This document shows, piece after piece, positions 45,167 to 55,204 of a stretch of DNA of 64,000 nt. Made by a program: the position numbers and the translations under genes. The notes beneath the pieces were generated by a model, which saw only the letters and a program-made list of their open reading frames with translations, was not told the origin of the DNA and did no database searches. Each line of letters starts with the position of its first letter. Positions within the stretch are counted from its first letter, which is position 1. Location of the stretch: NCBI RefSeq assembly GCF_010500865.1, contig NZ_JAAAWN010000003.1, forward strand, positions 1 through 64,000, written 5' to 3'. This stretch comes from Alteromonas profundi (GTDB taxonomy: Bacteria; Pseudomonadota; Gammaproteobacteria; Enterobacterales; Alteromonadaceae).

Positions 45167-45907
45167 TTAGAAGAAGTTGTATACCAAGCTTACTGCAGTT
45201 TCAGTATCTAGCTTTTCTACACCGTCAGACACATTGCTGTTGTGGTCGAGTTTAAACGACAAACGCATAGACAGGTTGCCGCTAATCGTGGCGGTAAGTG
45301 CAGATTCTGCACGGGATTTAGTATTGTCAGAACCCACTTCGGTACTTACCGTTTGCGTGAATTTAGCCGTATCTGAAATTTTCCATGAATAGGCACTAGA
45401 CGCACGAACAATCATGCTGTTTTGCTCTTCACCCTCTTGGGTTTCAGCAAATGAATAACCAGGACCGATTGAGTATTCTAAAGTATGACGTTGGTTCTCT
45501 AGTACCTTTTGGTTCCAACCAGCAGCAACGGTGGCTTGGTATTCAAAGTTACTTAGCTTGTCATCTTCATATGATGCGAAACCGAAAAGACGATTGTCTG
45601 GGTTTTCTAATTTATAGTTACCCTGGGCTGACGCGAAGAACTTTTGCGCCGAGGTGTATTCTTCCTCAATACCGTCGTTTTCTACGGTTTCCTCTTTATA
45701 CAAACCTTCAATGGCGTAGTCGTTACTCCACATTGCAAGCTCTTGATGCGCCGTGATACCAGCACTAATAGATGTGGTTTCGGTATTACCGGTAGTAGCG
45801 ATAAAACCAAGCTCACCTTCCATAGTAAAAGGTTTAACGTCGTCTTGTGCTAGCGCACTTGAAGAAGCAGATAGTATAACAAGTGATGCAAGAAGGTGTT
45901 TTTTCAT
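45167..45907 (-). CDS. DUF481 outer-membrane protein (first of two)
   Basis: A YdiY-like protein of 246 residues from MKKHLLASLV, with a Sec signal cut after ALAQ. The mature part consists of alternating polar and hydrophobic strands ending in SLVYNFF, the terminal Phe expected of an outer-membrane barrel. No ligand is known for the family. It is about 200 bases downstream of a paralog in the same direction. Confidence 0.85.
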   Translation of the reverse strand: MKKHLLASLVILSASSSALAQDDVKPFTMEGELGFIATTGNTETTSISAGITAHQELAMWSNDYAIEGLYKEETVENDGIEEEYTSAQKFFASAQGNYKLENPDNRLFGFASYEDDKLSNFEYQATVAAGWNQKVLENQRHTLEYSIGPGYSFAETQEGEEQNSMIVRASSAYSWKISDTAKFTQTVSTEVGSDNTKSRAESALTATISGNLSMRLSFKLDHNSNVSDGVEKLDTETAVSLVYNFF

Positions 45908-46117
45908 TAGCAATCCTAATAATGGTCATTCCTTTTCCATGCGCCGATTACAGCACTCGCATGGCTCTAAATTTCTGAGCGCAATACTACCTACCTCACT
46001 CTTTCAGTCAATAAAGCTTATCTATTATTTAAACAATAACCCATATTCTTGGTGTAAATAGCCGTTACACTCTAGCTTTTTGAAAAGTACCGACCAATTT
46101 CGACTTAGCATGGCAAG

Positions 46118-46921
46118 TTAAAAGAACTGATATACTAGGGCGACAGTTGTTTCCGTACTAAGGGGCTCAGCGTTCTCGGTAGAGTCACTTTCATGACTTA
46201 AAATAAACGATAACTTCATAGCCAAAGAGCCGAAAACATTCGCCGATAGTGAGGTTTCAGAACGCGATTTAGTATTCTCTGCGCCCGACTCAGTACTTAC
46301 AAACTGACGTAACTTTGCGCCTGATGCCCAGTTATATTTATATTCAGCCGACGCGCGCACTATAACACCATTATTCACCGCGCCAGTGATGTCGTCTTCA
46401 GCTTCTACAAACGAGTAGCCCGGCCCAATGCTGTAACGAAACTCACTTTCTTCGTCTCGCCACACGCGCTGCGACCAACCTGCGGCTAATGAAGCACGAT
46501 GGTCATAACCGTTAAAATTATCGTTTTCGTAGTCGCCATACATAAATACCCGGCGATTGGGCATATTTAACTTATAGTCGAATTGGGCACTACCATAGAA
46601 ACGCTGAGCGGTAACTTCTCTCTCGCCACTATCTACTGTGCTTTCTTTGTACAGCATTTCAGCAAAATAGAGGCTACTCCAATTTTCGGTTTCATGATCG
46701 GCATTAATGCCTGCTTTGAGGCTAGCTGCAGAGGTATTACCGGTATTCACCAGTACACCAAGTTCACCGTCGAGGTTAAATCGCGGGATCTCGTCATCAA
46801 CACTTTGCGTAAAGTCAGCGTGATACAAGGTTTGGATAAGGTCGCGGTCGGTGGCTTTAGCACCGCACGCCGCGCACAACAGTGCACTGCACAACGCCAT
46901 ACGCGTTAAAAGAGTAAGCAT
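46118..46921 (-). CDS. DUF481 outer-membrane protein (second of two)
   Basis: A paralog of the protein at 45167, 267 residues, with a signal peptide (MLTLLTRMALCSALLCAACG). The Cys in AACGAK might be a lipobox. The barrel-like strands follow the same order as in its neighbour (LGVLVNTGNTSAASLKAGI against LGFIATTGNTETTSISAGI), and it ends VALVYQFF. The tandem pair is an old duplication judging by divergence. Confidence 0.82.
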   Translation of the reverse strand: MLTLLTRMALCSALLCAACGAKATDRDLIQTLYHADFTQSVDDEIPRFNLDGELGVLVNTGNTSAASLKAGINADHETENWSSLYFAEMLYKESTVDSGEREVTAQRFYGSAQFDYKLNMPNRRVFMYGDYENDNFNGYDHRASLAAGWSQRVWRDEESEFRYSIGPGYSFVEAEDDITGAVNNGVIVRASAEYKYNWASGAKLRQFVSTESGAENTKSRSETSLSANVFGSLAMKLSFILSHESDSTENAEPLSTETTVALVYQFF

Positions 46922-47018
46922 AGTACTATTCAGGTTTATAGTTTATTTTATTTTACGTTTGTAGGTTTCCCCACCAACATTCTAATACGCCAATCCCTGG
47001 AAAGAACCACTATACTGC

Positions 47019-47846
47019 TTAGTGAATAAGTTGCGACACCTTCGCAGTTTCCTTTTCAGCAAAAGTAATAGCATTCGCGATAGCGTCCATGTCTGCATTT
47101 ACACTATTGGGTATTTCCTTACAGAAAAGTTCAATTTCGTTATTATATTTTTTGTCATGCCGCAGTTCTGTAATGCGCGAAGCGAGAGCTAAAAGGCCAA
47201 CGTCCACATCGATTAATTGTTTTTTCTTATCGTCTACATTCATTACAGGATAATAAATGACTAGCGGCAATTTCCAATTAGACAATATGGTACCGCTACA
47301 GTAAGAAAAGGTAAAACCAAAATGTTCCCGCTGTCTTTCATGGGTTGGCATTGAACTCTCTTTGTCTCGGTAGACCAGATACTCCTGTGGCGAGCACTTG
47401 GCCACCACCAACTCACTTAAATTTAATAATATACCCATAACAAAAAAGCGCCCACTGCCGCGCAGTTGTAAATGGCGCGCCAACGATTTAGCCACCATCC
47501 CACAGTAAACAGATTTGTACCAGTGCTCATCTAACGCTACTAACTCACTGTTGAAACAACTAAAAGCACTATTTGTGGTTTCGGCTACTACCAGGTTATA
47601 TAAAGCTTCACCGCCAATAATATTCACGGCTTTTTCAATAGACTCTACTTCTGAAGGAAAACGAAATAGCGAACTGTTTGCAAGTCTTAGCACTTTAGCG
47701 GTAAGTGAAGGATCGATACAAATTAACCGAGCAATATCTGCTGCATTTGAACGAGGATCGTCAATAAGTTTGCGAAGACGCAAACAAATATCAGGCATAG
47801 AAAATGATTTAGCCGCAAAGGCCACGTACTTATTTAACGACAACAT
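47019..47846 (-). CDS. HDOD-domain signalling protein
   Basis: A 275-residue protein with the HDOD fold: DPSLTAKVLRLANSSLFRFP and VESIEKAVNIIGGEALYNLV are typical. It lacks the HD catalytic pair of phosphodiesterases, as HDOD proteins do. These proteins usually sit in signalling or cell-cycle control. The partner is not evident from the neighbours. Confidence 0.85.
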   Translation of the reverse strand: MLSLNKYVAFAAKSFSMPDICLRLRKLIDDPRSNAADIARLICIDPSLTAKVLRLANSSLFRFPSEVESIEKAVNIIGGEALYNLVVAETTNSAFSCFNSELVALDEHWYKSVYCGMVAKSLARHLQLRGSGRFFVMGILLNLSELVVAKCSPQEYLVYRDKESSMPTHERQREHFGFTFSYCSGTILSNWKLPLVIYYPVMNVDDKKKQLIDVDVGLLALASRITELRHDKKYNNEIELFCKEIPNSVNADMDAIANAITFAEKETAKVSQLIH

Positions 47847-47890
47847 GTAACTCTTTATTCCTTTTTGAATATACCACGGGCAAGCCTCGC

Positions 47891-48202
47891 TTAGTCCTTA
47901 GCGTTAGCTTTCTTCTCATCAGGTGTTTCAAACATACCTAATTGCTGACTATCCGCCGTAGTATTACTACTTTCAATTTCAAGACGGCGCTGCCTAATAA
48001 GCGCAGCACGTTTACGTCGCTGGCATGCTACGTTTATTTTTCGGCGTGTTGCGTCGTCTACTTTTAACCAATACAAACGTTCTTCACGGCTTCTAAAGCA
48101 GCCTTTGCAATAGCCCTTTGGGCCAGATTCACATACACCAATGCAGGGGCTAGGAATATCAAAAAATTCTAGCTGTTGCCCCTGTCGATAGTGATCTGCC
48201 AT
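47891..48202 (-). CDS. DUF1289-family small protein
   Basis: A 103-residue protein with the DUF1289 Cys pattern PCIGVCESGPKGYCKGCFRS, probably a metal or iron-sulfur site, followed by a basic helical tail. The function is unknown. Confidence 0.85.
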   Translation of the reverse strand: MADHYRQGQQLEFFDIPSPCIGVCESGPKGYCKGCFRSREERLYWLKVDDATRRKINVACQRRKRAALIRQRRLEIESSNTTADSQQLGMFETPDEKKANAKD

Positions 48203-48343
48203 TGTACCCTAATGTCAAATATGGAACGCTGATAGCACAATTAAACCTTATAGCGCCTGTTACTGCCAGAAAATATAGACAGAAACTGCTTTTTATATGC
48301 TGTAACCATAGGTGAATATCTTCATACTTGCCAAACGCTATCG

Positions 48344-49054
48344 CTAGTCTACTAGTGTATAGTCGATGGTGGATACCACCCTAACCTTTTTAATGTGTGG
48401 GTGATGAGTGTCACGGCTACTAATTGAAAAGCGTCCTTGGTTGGCACGTTTAATTTTGCCCAATGTGCTTTGCGAGTCTTTCGCAAACTTTAGTGCCACT
48501 TCCCGTGCATTTAACGTAGCCTCTTCAATCATTTCTGGTTTTACTTCATTTAAGCGGGTAAATACATAGTCGGGTTGAGCTTGATAACGTTGATCTGAAA
48601 GTACGATACCCTGCTTAACCAAACTACCAATTTTTTGCATAATTTCACGTACTTTTTCTACATTATCAGAGTATACGGTAATTGTTTGAGTGGCAGTATA
48701 TCGGTATTTCGCTCGTTCAGAGCCGCCATACTGTTGGGCTAGCTTATCGGTAATTTGTGGCTTACCGATGGTTACATTATCTGAGGAAATACCCTTGCTG
48801 GTTAGAAACTCCACCACCGCAGTACTATTGTCTTGAATATCATCGTATAAACTAACCAAATCGTTGCCCGCGTCGACAAACTGAATAGGCCAGATAACTT
48901 GGTCGGCAAGATATTCTCGTTCTGATAAGCCCTTTACCGTTACTACCCTATCCCACGTTTTCATGTCGCTTAACGCTTGGCTAATTTGAAAGCCAAATAA
49001 AGCGAGGCCAGCGATAATACCGGTGGCGAGTATGGCGGAAGCTAGTGTTTTCAT
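48344..49054 (-). CDS. SIMPL-domain (DUF541) protein, membrane-anchored
   Basis: A 236-residue protein with an N-terminal hydrophobic segment (ILATGIIAGLALFGFQI) and a SIMPL/YggE-like domain with DRVVTVKGLSEREYLADQVI near its start. It is probably periplasmic and anchored. YggE-type proteins have been linked to oxidative stress, but no role can be read here. Confidence 0.82.
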   Translation of the reverse strand: MKTLASAILATGIIAGLALFGFQISQALSDMKTWDRVVTVKGLSEREYLADQVIWPIQFVDAGNDLVSLYDDIQDNSTAVVEFLTSKGISSDNVTIGKPQITDKLAQQYGGSERAKYRYTATQTITVYSDNVEKVREIMQKIGSLVKQGIVLSDQRYQAQPDYVFTRLNEVKPEMIEEATLNAREVALKFAKDSQSTLGKIKRANQGRFSISSRDTHHPHIKKVRVVSTIDYTLVD

Positions 49055-49172
49055 GGTTTTTCCCTAAAGCGAAAGCATCATTAATAAACGTACTGTACTG
49101 ATACGATCACACTCTAAATGATAAGAAGGCGTTAGGTATAGCCATTTAACGATGAAATATGCGTGAATAATG

Positions 49173-49203
49173 GCAAAAAAAAGGCCACTCAATTGAGTGG
49201 CCT
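49173..49203 (-). terminator. Terminator of the RND efflux operon
   Basis: AGGCCACTCAATTGAGTGGCCT is a perfect palindrome. Read leftward, it is followed by eight T residues, about 45 bases after the stop of the efflux pump gene. Confidence 0.88.
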
Positions 49204-49246
49204 AAAAGTGCCCCTTAAGAGGGCAACGCTTGGGTAGACGGGAGAG

Positions 49247-52200
49247 TTAACCTTTGCGTTTTAGCAAGTAGTAAAAGACCGGTGTAAGAATTAAACCAAA
49301 GAAGGTCACACCTATCATGCCGGAGAATACGGCAACCCCCATGGCTTGACGCATTTCTGCACCCGCACCGGTTGAGAGAACCATTGGCAATACCCCCATA
49401 ATAAAGGCAATAGAGGTCATCAAAATAGGGCGTAAACGCAAGCGACTGGCTTCTTTAATCGCCGACAGAGCATCCATACCACTGTCTTGTAGCTCTTTGG
49501 CAAATTCCACAATAAGAATGGCGTTTTTGGTGGCAAGACCAACTAATACAATCAGCCCTATTTGGGTAAAGATATTGTTGTCACCGCCATAAATTTGCAC
49601 ACCAATAAGAGCACTTAACAGGGTCATAGGCACAATGAGAATAATAGCCAATGGCAAGCGTAGGCTTTCATACTGCGCCGCTAACACCAAGAACACCAAC
49701 AGCACCACCAACGGGAAAACAAAGGCTGAGGCATTACCCGCCAGTATTTGCTGGTAGGTTAGTTCGGTCCATTCGTAGGTCATACCCAGTGGTAGGGTTT
49801 CTGCCAAAATTTCTTCAATGGCCGCTTTGGCTTGATCAGAAGAATAGCCCGCTGCTGGTGCGCCATTCACTTCCGCCGTCACGTACCCGTTGTAGTGCAT
49901 AACACGGTCTGGGCCGGCACTGTGCTCAACATTTAAAAATGAGCCTAAGGGGATCATCTCGCCTTGTGAATTACGCACTTTAAATTGCGTAATATCGCCA
50001 ATTTCCTGTCGATATTGCGCATCGGCCTGCACGTTCACCTGGTATGTTCTGCCAAACAGATTGAAGTCGTTAACATACAGCGAACCTAGGTACGCCTGCA
50101 TAGTAGTAAACAAGGTGTCTATGTTTACTCCTTGGCTTACCGCTTTTTCGCGGTCTACGTCTACATCAAGCTGAGGCACCGCCACGGTAAAGCTGGTGAA
50201 CGACCCAGTTAAGGCTGGGTGGGCCCACGCTTTGCCAATCACTTCCTGAGTGACCCGCTCTAGTTCTTGAAAGCCAAGATTGGCTCTGTCTTCAATTTGC
50301 AGTCTAAAGCCGCCAATAGTCCCAAGCCCCATCACTGGCGGAGGCGGAAATATAGCCACGTAAGCCCCTTTGATTGCGCCAAATTGCTGATTTAACTTTG
50401 CTGCAATGGCCCCTGCTGATAACTCGGGTGACTGGCGTTCATTAAAGGGTTTAAGTGGTGTAAACAAAATACCTGAGCTTGGACTGTTAGTGAAACCGTT
50501 GATATTAAGCCCGGGAAACGCCACGGCGTCAGACACACCTGGGTGCGCTATGGCAATCCGTGACATTTCACGAATGACCTCTTCGGTTCTGTCTAAGCTT
50601 GCCGCATTAGGTAACTGTGCAAACGCCACCAAATATTGCTTGTCTTGCCCTGGCACATAACCGGTGGGCGTAGACGCAAATTGGTTATAGGTAAGCGCAA
50701 TTAAACCTGCATACAACACCAATACAATACCGCTTTTACGAATTAACCCACCCACAGCGCCGGTGTATTTTTTTGAGCCTCGCTCGAATACGCGGTTAAA
50801 CGGGGCAAACACGAAACGGCCAAACACTTTGTCCATGCCACGGGTTAACCAATCATTGGCTTTACCATGAGGCTTAAGCAATAGCGCAGACAGTGCCGGG
50901 CTAAGGGTTAACGAGTTAATCGCAGATATGACGGTGGATATAGTGATAGTAAGGGCAAACTGCTTATAGAATTGCCCGGTTAAGCCACTCATAAATGCAG
51001 TAGGAATAAATACCGCGGCAAGCACTAAGGTTGTGGCAATAATAGGGCCAGTCACCTCTTTCATGGCTTGCACGGTGGCATTAAAAGGAGACTTACCCTC
51101 TGCAATGTTCCGTTCTACGTTTTCCACCACCACAATAGCGTCATCTACCACAATACCTATTGCCAACACCAAACCAAACAATGATAAAGCGTTAAGTGAA
51201 AAGCCCATAAGCTGCATGAACGCAAAGGTTCCCACTAATGAAATAGGCACTGCAACAAGAGGAATGATAGACGCACGCCAGGTTTGTAAAAACAGCACTA
51301 CCACTAATACAACCAGCAATACGGCTTCCAGCAAGGTGTCGACTACGGCTTTGATAGAGCCTCGAACAAACACCGTGGGGTCGTAAACGATGTCGTATTC
51401 CAAACCATCAGGAAATGTTTGCGATAGCTCGGCCATACGGGTACGAACATCGTCTGAAATTTGAATAGCATTTGAACCCGGCGCTTGAAATATAGGCACA
51501 GCCGCAGCCGGTTTGTTATTTAATAGTGAACGCAGCGAATAGTTGTCTGCCCCTAATTCCACACGGGCCACGTCCTTAAGACGGGTTATTTCGCCGTTTC
51601 CGCCCGTTTTGACAATAATATTTTCAAATTCGGTTTCATCTTTTAAACGCCCGCGAACGTTAATCAGTAACTGAAATTCGCTTTTGCCCGTAGGCTGAGA
51701 GCCTAAACTTCCTGCGGCCGCCTGCTGGTTTTGATCGGCAATAGCCGCGGCTACATCGCCAGGATTTAGTTGTAATGCAGCCAACTTGTTAGGGTCTAGC
51801 CACACGCGCATGCTAAATTCCCCAGCGCCGAATAGACGCACTTGCCCCACCCCATTGATACGGGCAAGCTCGTCTTTTACAAACTGATCAGCATAGTTAG
51901 ACAAATACAGCATGTCGTAACGGTTATCTGGCGAGGTTAAATGCACCACCATGGTTAAATCTGGCGATGATTTTTCAGTGACAACACCTAAGCGCTGTAC
52001 CTCTTCAGGCAAGCGGGGCGTGGCGCGGTTCACACGGTTTTGAACGAGCGTAGTGGCATCATCAGGATCGGTGCCGATAGCAAAGGTGATGGTAAGCGTC
52101 ATAGTGCCATCGCTGGTTGCCTGCGACGACATATACAACATATCTTCCACACCGTTAATCTCTTGCTCTAACGGCGTTGCAACGGTAGCTGCGATAACCT

Positions 52201-52369
52201 CAGGGTTGGCACCAGGGTAACTTGCCGTCACAACAACGGTGGGCGGTACCACTTCAGGGTATTCTGTAATGGGCAATTGCCACACAGCAATGGCCCCGCC
52301 GATAAAAATAAGCAACGACAGTACACCCGCAAATATCGGGCGGCTAATGAAGAATTGCGAAATGTTCAT
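49247..52369 (-). CDS. RND-family efflux pump, inner-membrane HAE1 transporter
   Basis: A proton-driven multidrug exporter of 1,040 residues, AcrB/MexB-like. The N-terminus MNISQFFISRPIFAGVLSLL is typical. Twelve membrane segments flank two large periplasmic loops. Acidic residues of the proton relay lie in LAIGIVVDDAIVVVENVERN (TM4). The start overlaps the adaptor stop codon by one base (TAATG), so the two are translationally coupled. No outer-membrane channel gene is adjacent, so a TolC encoded elsewhere is presumably used. Confidence 0.93.
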   Translation of the reverse strand: MNISQFFISRPIFAGVLSLLIFIGGAIAVWQLPITEYPEVVPPTVVVTASYPGANPEVIAATVATPLEQEINGVEDMLYMSSQATSDGTMTLTITFAIGTDPDDATTLVQNRVNRATPRLPEEVQRLGVVTEKSSPDLTMVVHLTSPDNRYDMLYLSNYADQFVKDELARINGVGQVRLFGAGEFSMRVWLDPNKLAALQLNPGDVAAAIADQNQQAAAGSLGSQPTGKSEFQLLINVRGRLKDETEFENIIVKTGGNGEITRLKDVARVELGADNYSLRSLLNNKPAAAVPIFQAPGSNAIQISDDVRTRMAELSQTFPDGLEYDIVYDPTVFVRGSIKAVVDTLLEAVLLVVLVVVLFLQTWRASIIPLVAVPISLVGTFAFMQLMGFSLNALSLFGLVLAIGIVVDDAIVVVENVERNIAEGKSPFNATVQAMKEVTGPIIATTLVLAAVFIPTAFMSGLTGQFYKQFALTITISTVISAINSLTLSPALSALLLKPHGKANDWLTRGMDKVFGRFVFAPFNRVFERGSKKYTGAVGGLIRKSGIVLVLYAGLIALTYNQFASTPTGYVPGQDKQYLVAFAQLPNAASLDRTEEVIREMSRIAIAHPGVSDAVAFPGLNINGFTNSPSSGILFTPLKPFNERQSPELSAGAIAAKLNQQFGAIKGAYVAIFPPPPVMGLGTIGGFRLQIEDRANLGFQELERVTQEVIGKAWAHPALTGSFTSFTVAVPQLDVDVDREKAVSQGVNIDTLFTTMQAYLGSLYVNDFNLFGRTYQVNVQADAQYRQEIGDITQFKVRNSQGEMIPLGSFLNVEHSAGPDRVMHYNGYVTAEVNGAPAAGYSSDQAKAAIEEILAETLPLGMTYEWTELTYQQILAGNASAFVFPLVVLLVFLVLAAQYESLRLPLAIILIVPMTLLSALIGVQIYGGDNNIFTQIGLIVLVGLATKNAILIVEFAKELQDSGMDALSAIKEASRLRLRPILMTSIAFIMGVLPMVLSTGAGAEMRQAMGVAVFSGMIGVTFFGLILTPVFYYLLKRKG

Positions 52370-53640
52370 TACTTAAGACCTGCCGTAACCGTAGGCGCTG
52401 AAACCGAACCACCTGCTAATACGTCATCAAACTGTGTCATATTTTGGGAAAACTGAGTGGCACCATCTACACGAGACTGCCAGTTAGACAAATTAGCCAA
52501 GGCGTCTTCATCACCCATAGACACTTCGTTTGCTGCCACTACCGCACCGGGGCGAACACGCTGTAAACCGTCAACTACAATGGTATCGTTAGCGTTTAAA
52601 CCACGTTTAATAATACGCATACTACCCACCTTATCGCCTAAGGTTACTGCGCGGTATTCCACTTTGTTTTCTTCATTTACCACAAGAACAAACTTATTAT
52701 TTAAATCTGTACCTATGGCTTTTTCTTTTATGAGAATAGTTTCTTCATTGGTATCGCCGGCTAACTTTAAGTGAGCGAACAATCCTGGAATTAAACGCCC
52801 TTCGGCGTTGTTAAACACCGCTCGTACACGAAGCGTACCTGTGCTGCTATTCACTTGGTTATCGATAAAATCGATTTGTCCCCAGTGGTTGTAGTCAGAC
52901 TCGTTCGCTAAGCGCATAGCCACAGGTTGCTCACTAACCGCCGTTGACGTGTCATTTTTTACCGACAAATAATTAAGGTAGGTTTGTTCATCGATATCAA
53001 AATACGCGTATAAGCTGTCTGTTGATACTATACGGGTAAGTTCGGTTTGCCCTGCGCTAACAAAGTTACCTTCGGTAATATTCGCGCGCGAAATACGCCC
53101 TGAAATAGGCGCTTCAACACGGGCAAAACTACGATTTAACCGCGCAACATCTAGTTCAGCTTGGGTTTGATTTAAGCTCGCTAAGGCCTGATTCTTTTCC
53201 GCTAAACGGGCGTCTAGCACTTCTTCTGAAACCGCGTGGGTTTTACGAAGTTTAAACGCACGATTATAGTTTTGCTCGGCAAGTTGAACACGGCTTTTCG
53301 CTTCTTCAAGTTGTGCTGTTAAACGAGCAACTTCTGCTTTAAAGGTTCGGTTATCAATAAGAAACAAGGTTTGCCCCTGCTTAACATATTCGCCTTCATC
53401 AAAGGCTACAAGATCGATATAACCAGAAACGCGCGGGCGTAATGCAACAATTTGCGGCGACTCTAAACGGCCAGTGAAGTTATCCCATTCGGTCAAACGT
53501 TGAGATAATACCGTAGCCACATCTACAGGTACGCCAGTATTCGCCTGCATTGACTGACTAGGATCCTGCTCATCAACACCGCATGCAGCGACGAGTGCAG
53601 TAAGAATTACCAGTGCCATTAAACGGGTAAAAGTTTTCAT
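52369..53640 (-). CDS. RND efflux periplasmic adaptor lipoprotein
   Basis: A membrane fusion protein of 423 residues, MexA/AcrA-like. It has a lipoprotein signal ending LVAAC (Cys at about residue 20). A lipoyl-like half (YIDLVAFDEGEYVKQGQTLF), a long alpha-helical hairpin (about 105-165), the second lipoyl half (VEAPISGRISRANITEGNFV) and a beta-barrel domain follow in order. It precedes the pump gene in one operon. Confidence 0.92.
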   Translation of the reverse strand: MKTFTRLMALVILTALVAACGVDEQDPSQSMQANTGVPVDVATVLSQRLTEWDNFTGRLESPQIVALRPRVSGYIDLVAFDEGEYVKQGQTLFLIDNRTFKAEVARLTAQLEEAKSRVQLAEQNYNRAFKLRKTHAVSEEVLDARLAEKNQALASLNQTQAELDVARLNRSFARVEAPISGRISRANITEGNFVSAGQTELTRIVSTDSLYAYFDIDEQTYLNYLSVKNDTSTAVSEQPVAMRLANESDYNHWGQIDFIDNQVNSSTGTLRVRAVFNNAEGRLIPGLFAHLKLAGDTNEETILIKEKAIGTDLNNKFVLVVNEENKVEYRAVTLGDKVGSMRIIKRGLNANDTIVVDGLQRVRPGAVVAANEVSMGDEDALANLSNWQSRVDGATQFSQNMTQFDDVLAGGSVSAPTVTAGLK

Positions 53641-54021
53641 TGCAAGATACTCTTAAAATTGATTTAAAGTTTGATGGCGCGCATTATGCCCACCTCAAAA
53701 CAATAAAAATAATTATCTTTTCATATGCAACACATCACATGATGTTATATATTAAGAAGCAGATTAATTATCCATGTTTTGAACAACCGACGGTTTATGG
53801 CAATCACGCTTTACAATGCGGCAACCCGAAACCATCGCTGTTAGCAATACAGATGATTATGCTGCTAATAGAGAGGGAGATGGGCGCAAGCGCGAAGTAA
53901 ACCTTCTACCGCATGGACGCGGTAGAAGAGCCTCTATTGATGGGTTTACGGCGTGTTTACGAAGCAATTTCGCCTAACGGCCTCACCGATTGTCCGTAAA
54001 GCCAACAAGTAGGAGACGAAG
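53641..54021. promoter_or_regulatory. Divergent region between the RND operon and lysR, with hairpin
   Basis: 380 bases without a clear gene. CTTCTACCGC (53903-53912) and GCGGTAGAAG (53919-53928) form a perfect 10-bp palindrome around six bases. It has no T run, so it may be an operator or a leader structure. It holds the promoters for both flanking units, where LysR control is plausible. Confidence 0.5.
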
Positions 54022-55089
54022 ATGCGTCCACATGATTTGAATTTGCTTATGATATTCGATGCCATCATGACAGAGGGCGCAATTACACGTGCCGCAGATA
54101 GACTGTCAATGACCCAGCCAGCGGTATCTAATGCCCTATCGCGCATGCGTACTGCTTGGAACGACGAGCTTTTTGTGAAAGATGGTCGCGGAATTCAACC
54201 CACCTCCTTTGCTAAAAACCTATGGAGCCAAATTCAAGGGCCATTAGGTGAGCTTGAAGTAGCGGTGAACCCTACCGAATTTAATCCTGCTACCGCAAAG
54301 CGCACGTTTAGAATTGCCGCGAATGACAGCATCGTTTCTATGGTTTGGGGGCCGCTACGTAAAGTAATAGAAAGCGAAGCACCGGGTATCAACATACATG
54401 CTATCCCTAATTACGACATGACCACGGATAAAATTTTAAAGGATGCCGAAGCCGAACTTACCTTTTCAAAGTACCAAGAGCCCGGAACTGTTATTCGGGC
54501 AGAGCACGTACTTGATGCGAAATGGGTTGTAGTGATGCGCCCTAACCACCCATTAGCGAAACAGCGGCTCAGCTTAGACAACTTTCTTGCTGCCGATCAT
54601 CTCTTGGTTTCGGTTACCGGCGATGTAACAGGCCCTACCGACCAAGCGTTGGCAAACTTAGGCCTTAAACGGCGTGTAGCCATGTCTGTTAATCAGTTTC
54701 ACAATGCCATTGCTCTATTAAAAGAAACAGACTTAATTGCAGTAGCGCCCTCACTTGTAATGGAAAAAGAGATATTTTCCGGTGAACTTGCCGTGTTTGA
54801 AACACCCGTGGAAATTGTTACCTCACCCTTATCAGTTATGTGGCACAAGCGCCAAGACCAAGATGCCGGGTTGCAGTGGTTGCGGGGCTTAGTGGTGAAG
54901 TTTATTCGTGAACGGGTACAACGCCACGATATGCTGCTATCTCAGTGTTGCAGAAAAGCCTACTGCCCAGATACAGTTAAACGCTTAATAGCCCAAAGAA
55001 CGATAGAGGCGAGTGAATTTACCCCGGCTAATATACAATCAGAAAAACCGCTACGCGAGCACGAAGGCGAAGCGAAAATAACGGCGTAG
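54022..55089 (+). CDS. LysR-family regulator divergent from the RND pump
   Basis: A 355-residue regulator. The N-terminal HTH has DLNLLMIFDAIMTEGAITRA and MTQPAVSNALSRMRT. The effector domain follows, then an unusually long C-terminal tail of about 50 residues with two Cys (SQCCRKAYCPDT). LysR proteins are usually about 300 residues. The tail could be a redox or metal sensor, which is inference. Its position suggests control of the efflux operon. Confidence 0.88.
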   Translation: MRPHDLNLLMIFDAIMTEGAITRAADRLSMTQPAVSNALSRMRTAWNDELFVKDGRGIQPTSFAKNLWSQIQGPLGELEVAVNPTEFNPATAKRTFRIAANDSIVSMVWGPLRKVIESEAPGINIHAIPNYDMTTDKILKDAEAELTFSKYQEPGTVIRAEHVLDAKWVVVMRPNHPLAKQRLSLDNFLAADHLLVSVTGDVTGPTDQALANLGLKRRVAMSVNQFHNAIALLKETDLIAVAPSLVMEKEIFSGELAVFETPVEIVTSPLSVMWHKRQDQDAGLQWLRGLVVKFIRERVQRHDMLLSQCCRKAYCPDTVKRLIAQRTIEASEFTPANIQSEKPLREHEGEAKITA

Positions 55090-55146
55090 CAGTAAGCACA
55101 ATCATCACACTTATCGATTCGCTTCTAAGCCTATATTCTGAAAATA

Positions 55147-55179
55147 AAAAAAGGCCTGCTTATATAAGCAGGCCTTTTT
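55147..55179. terminator. Bidirectional terminator between lysR and lpdA
   Basis: AAAAAGGCCTGCTTA and TAAGCAGGCCTTTTT pair perfectly between two convergent genes. Confidence 0.88.
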
Positions 55180-55204
55180 GGACAAATTAACCTACACGGC
55201 TAAC

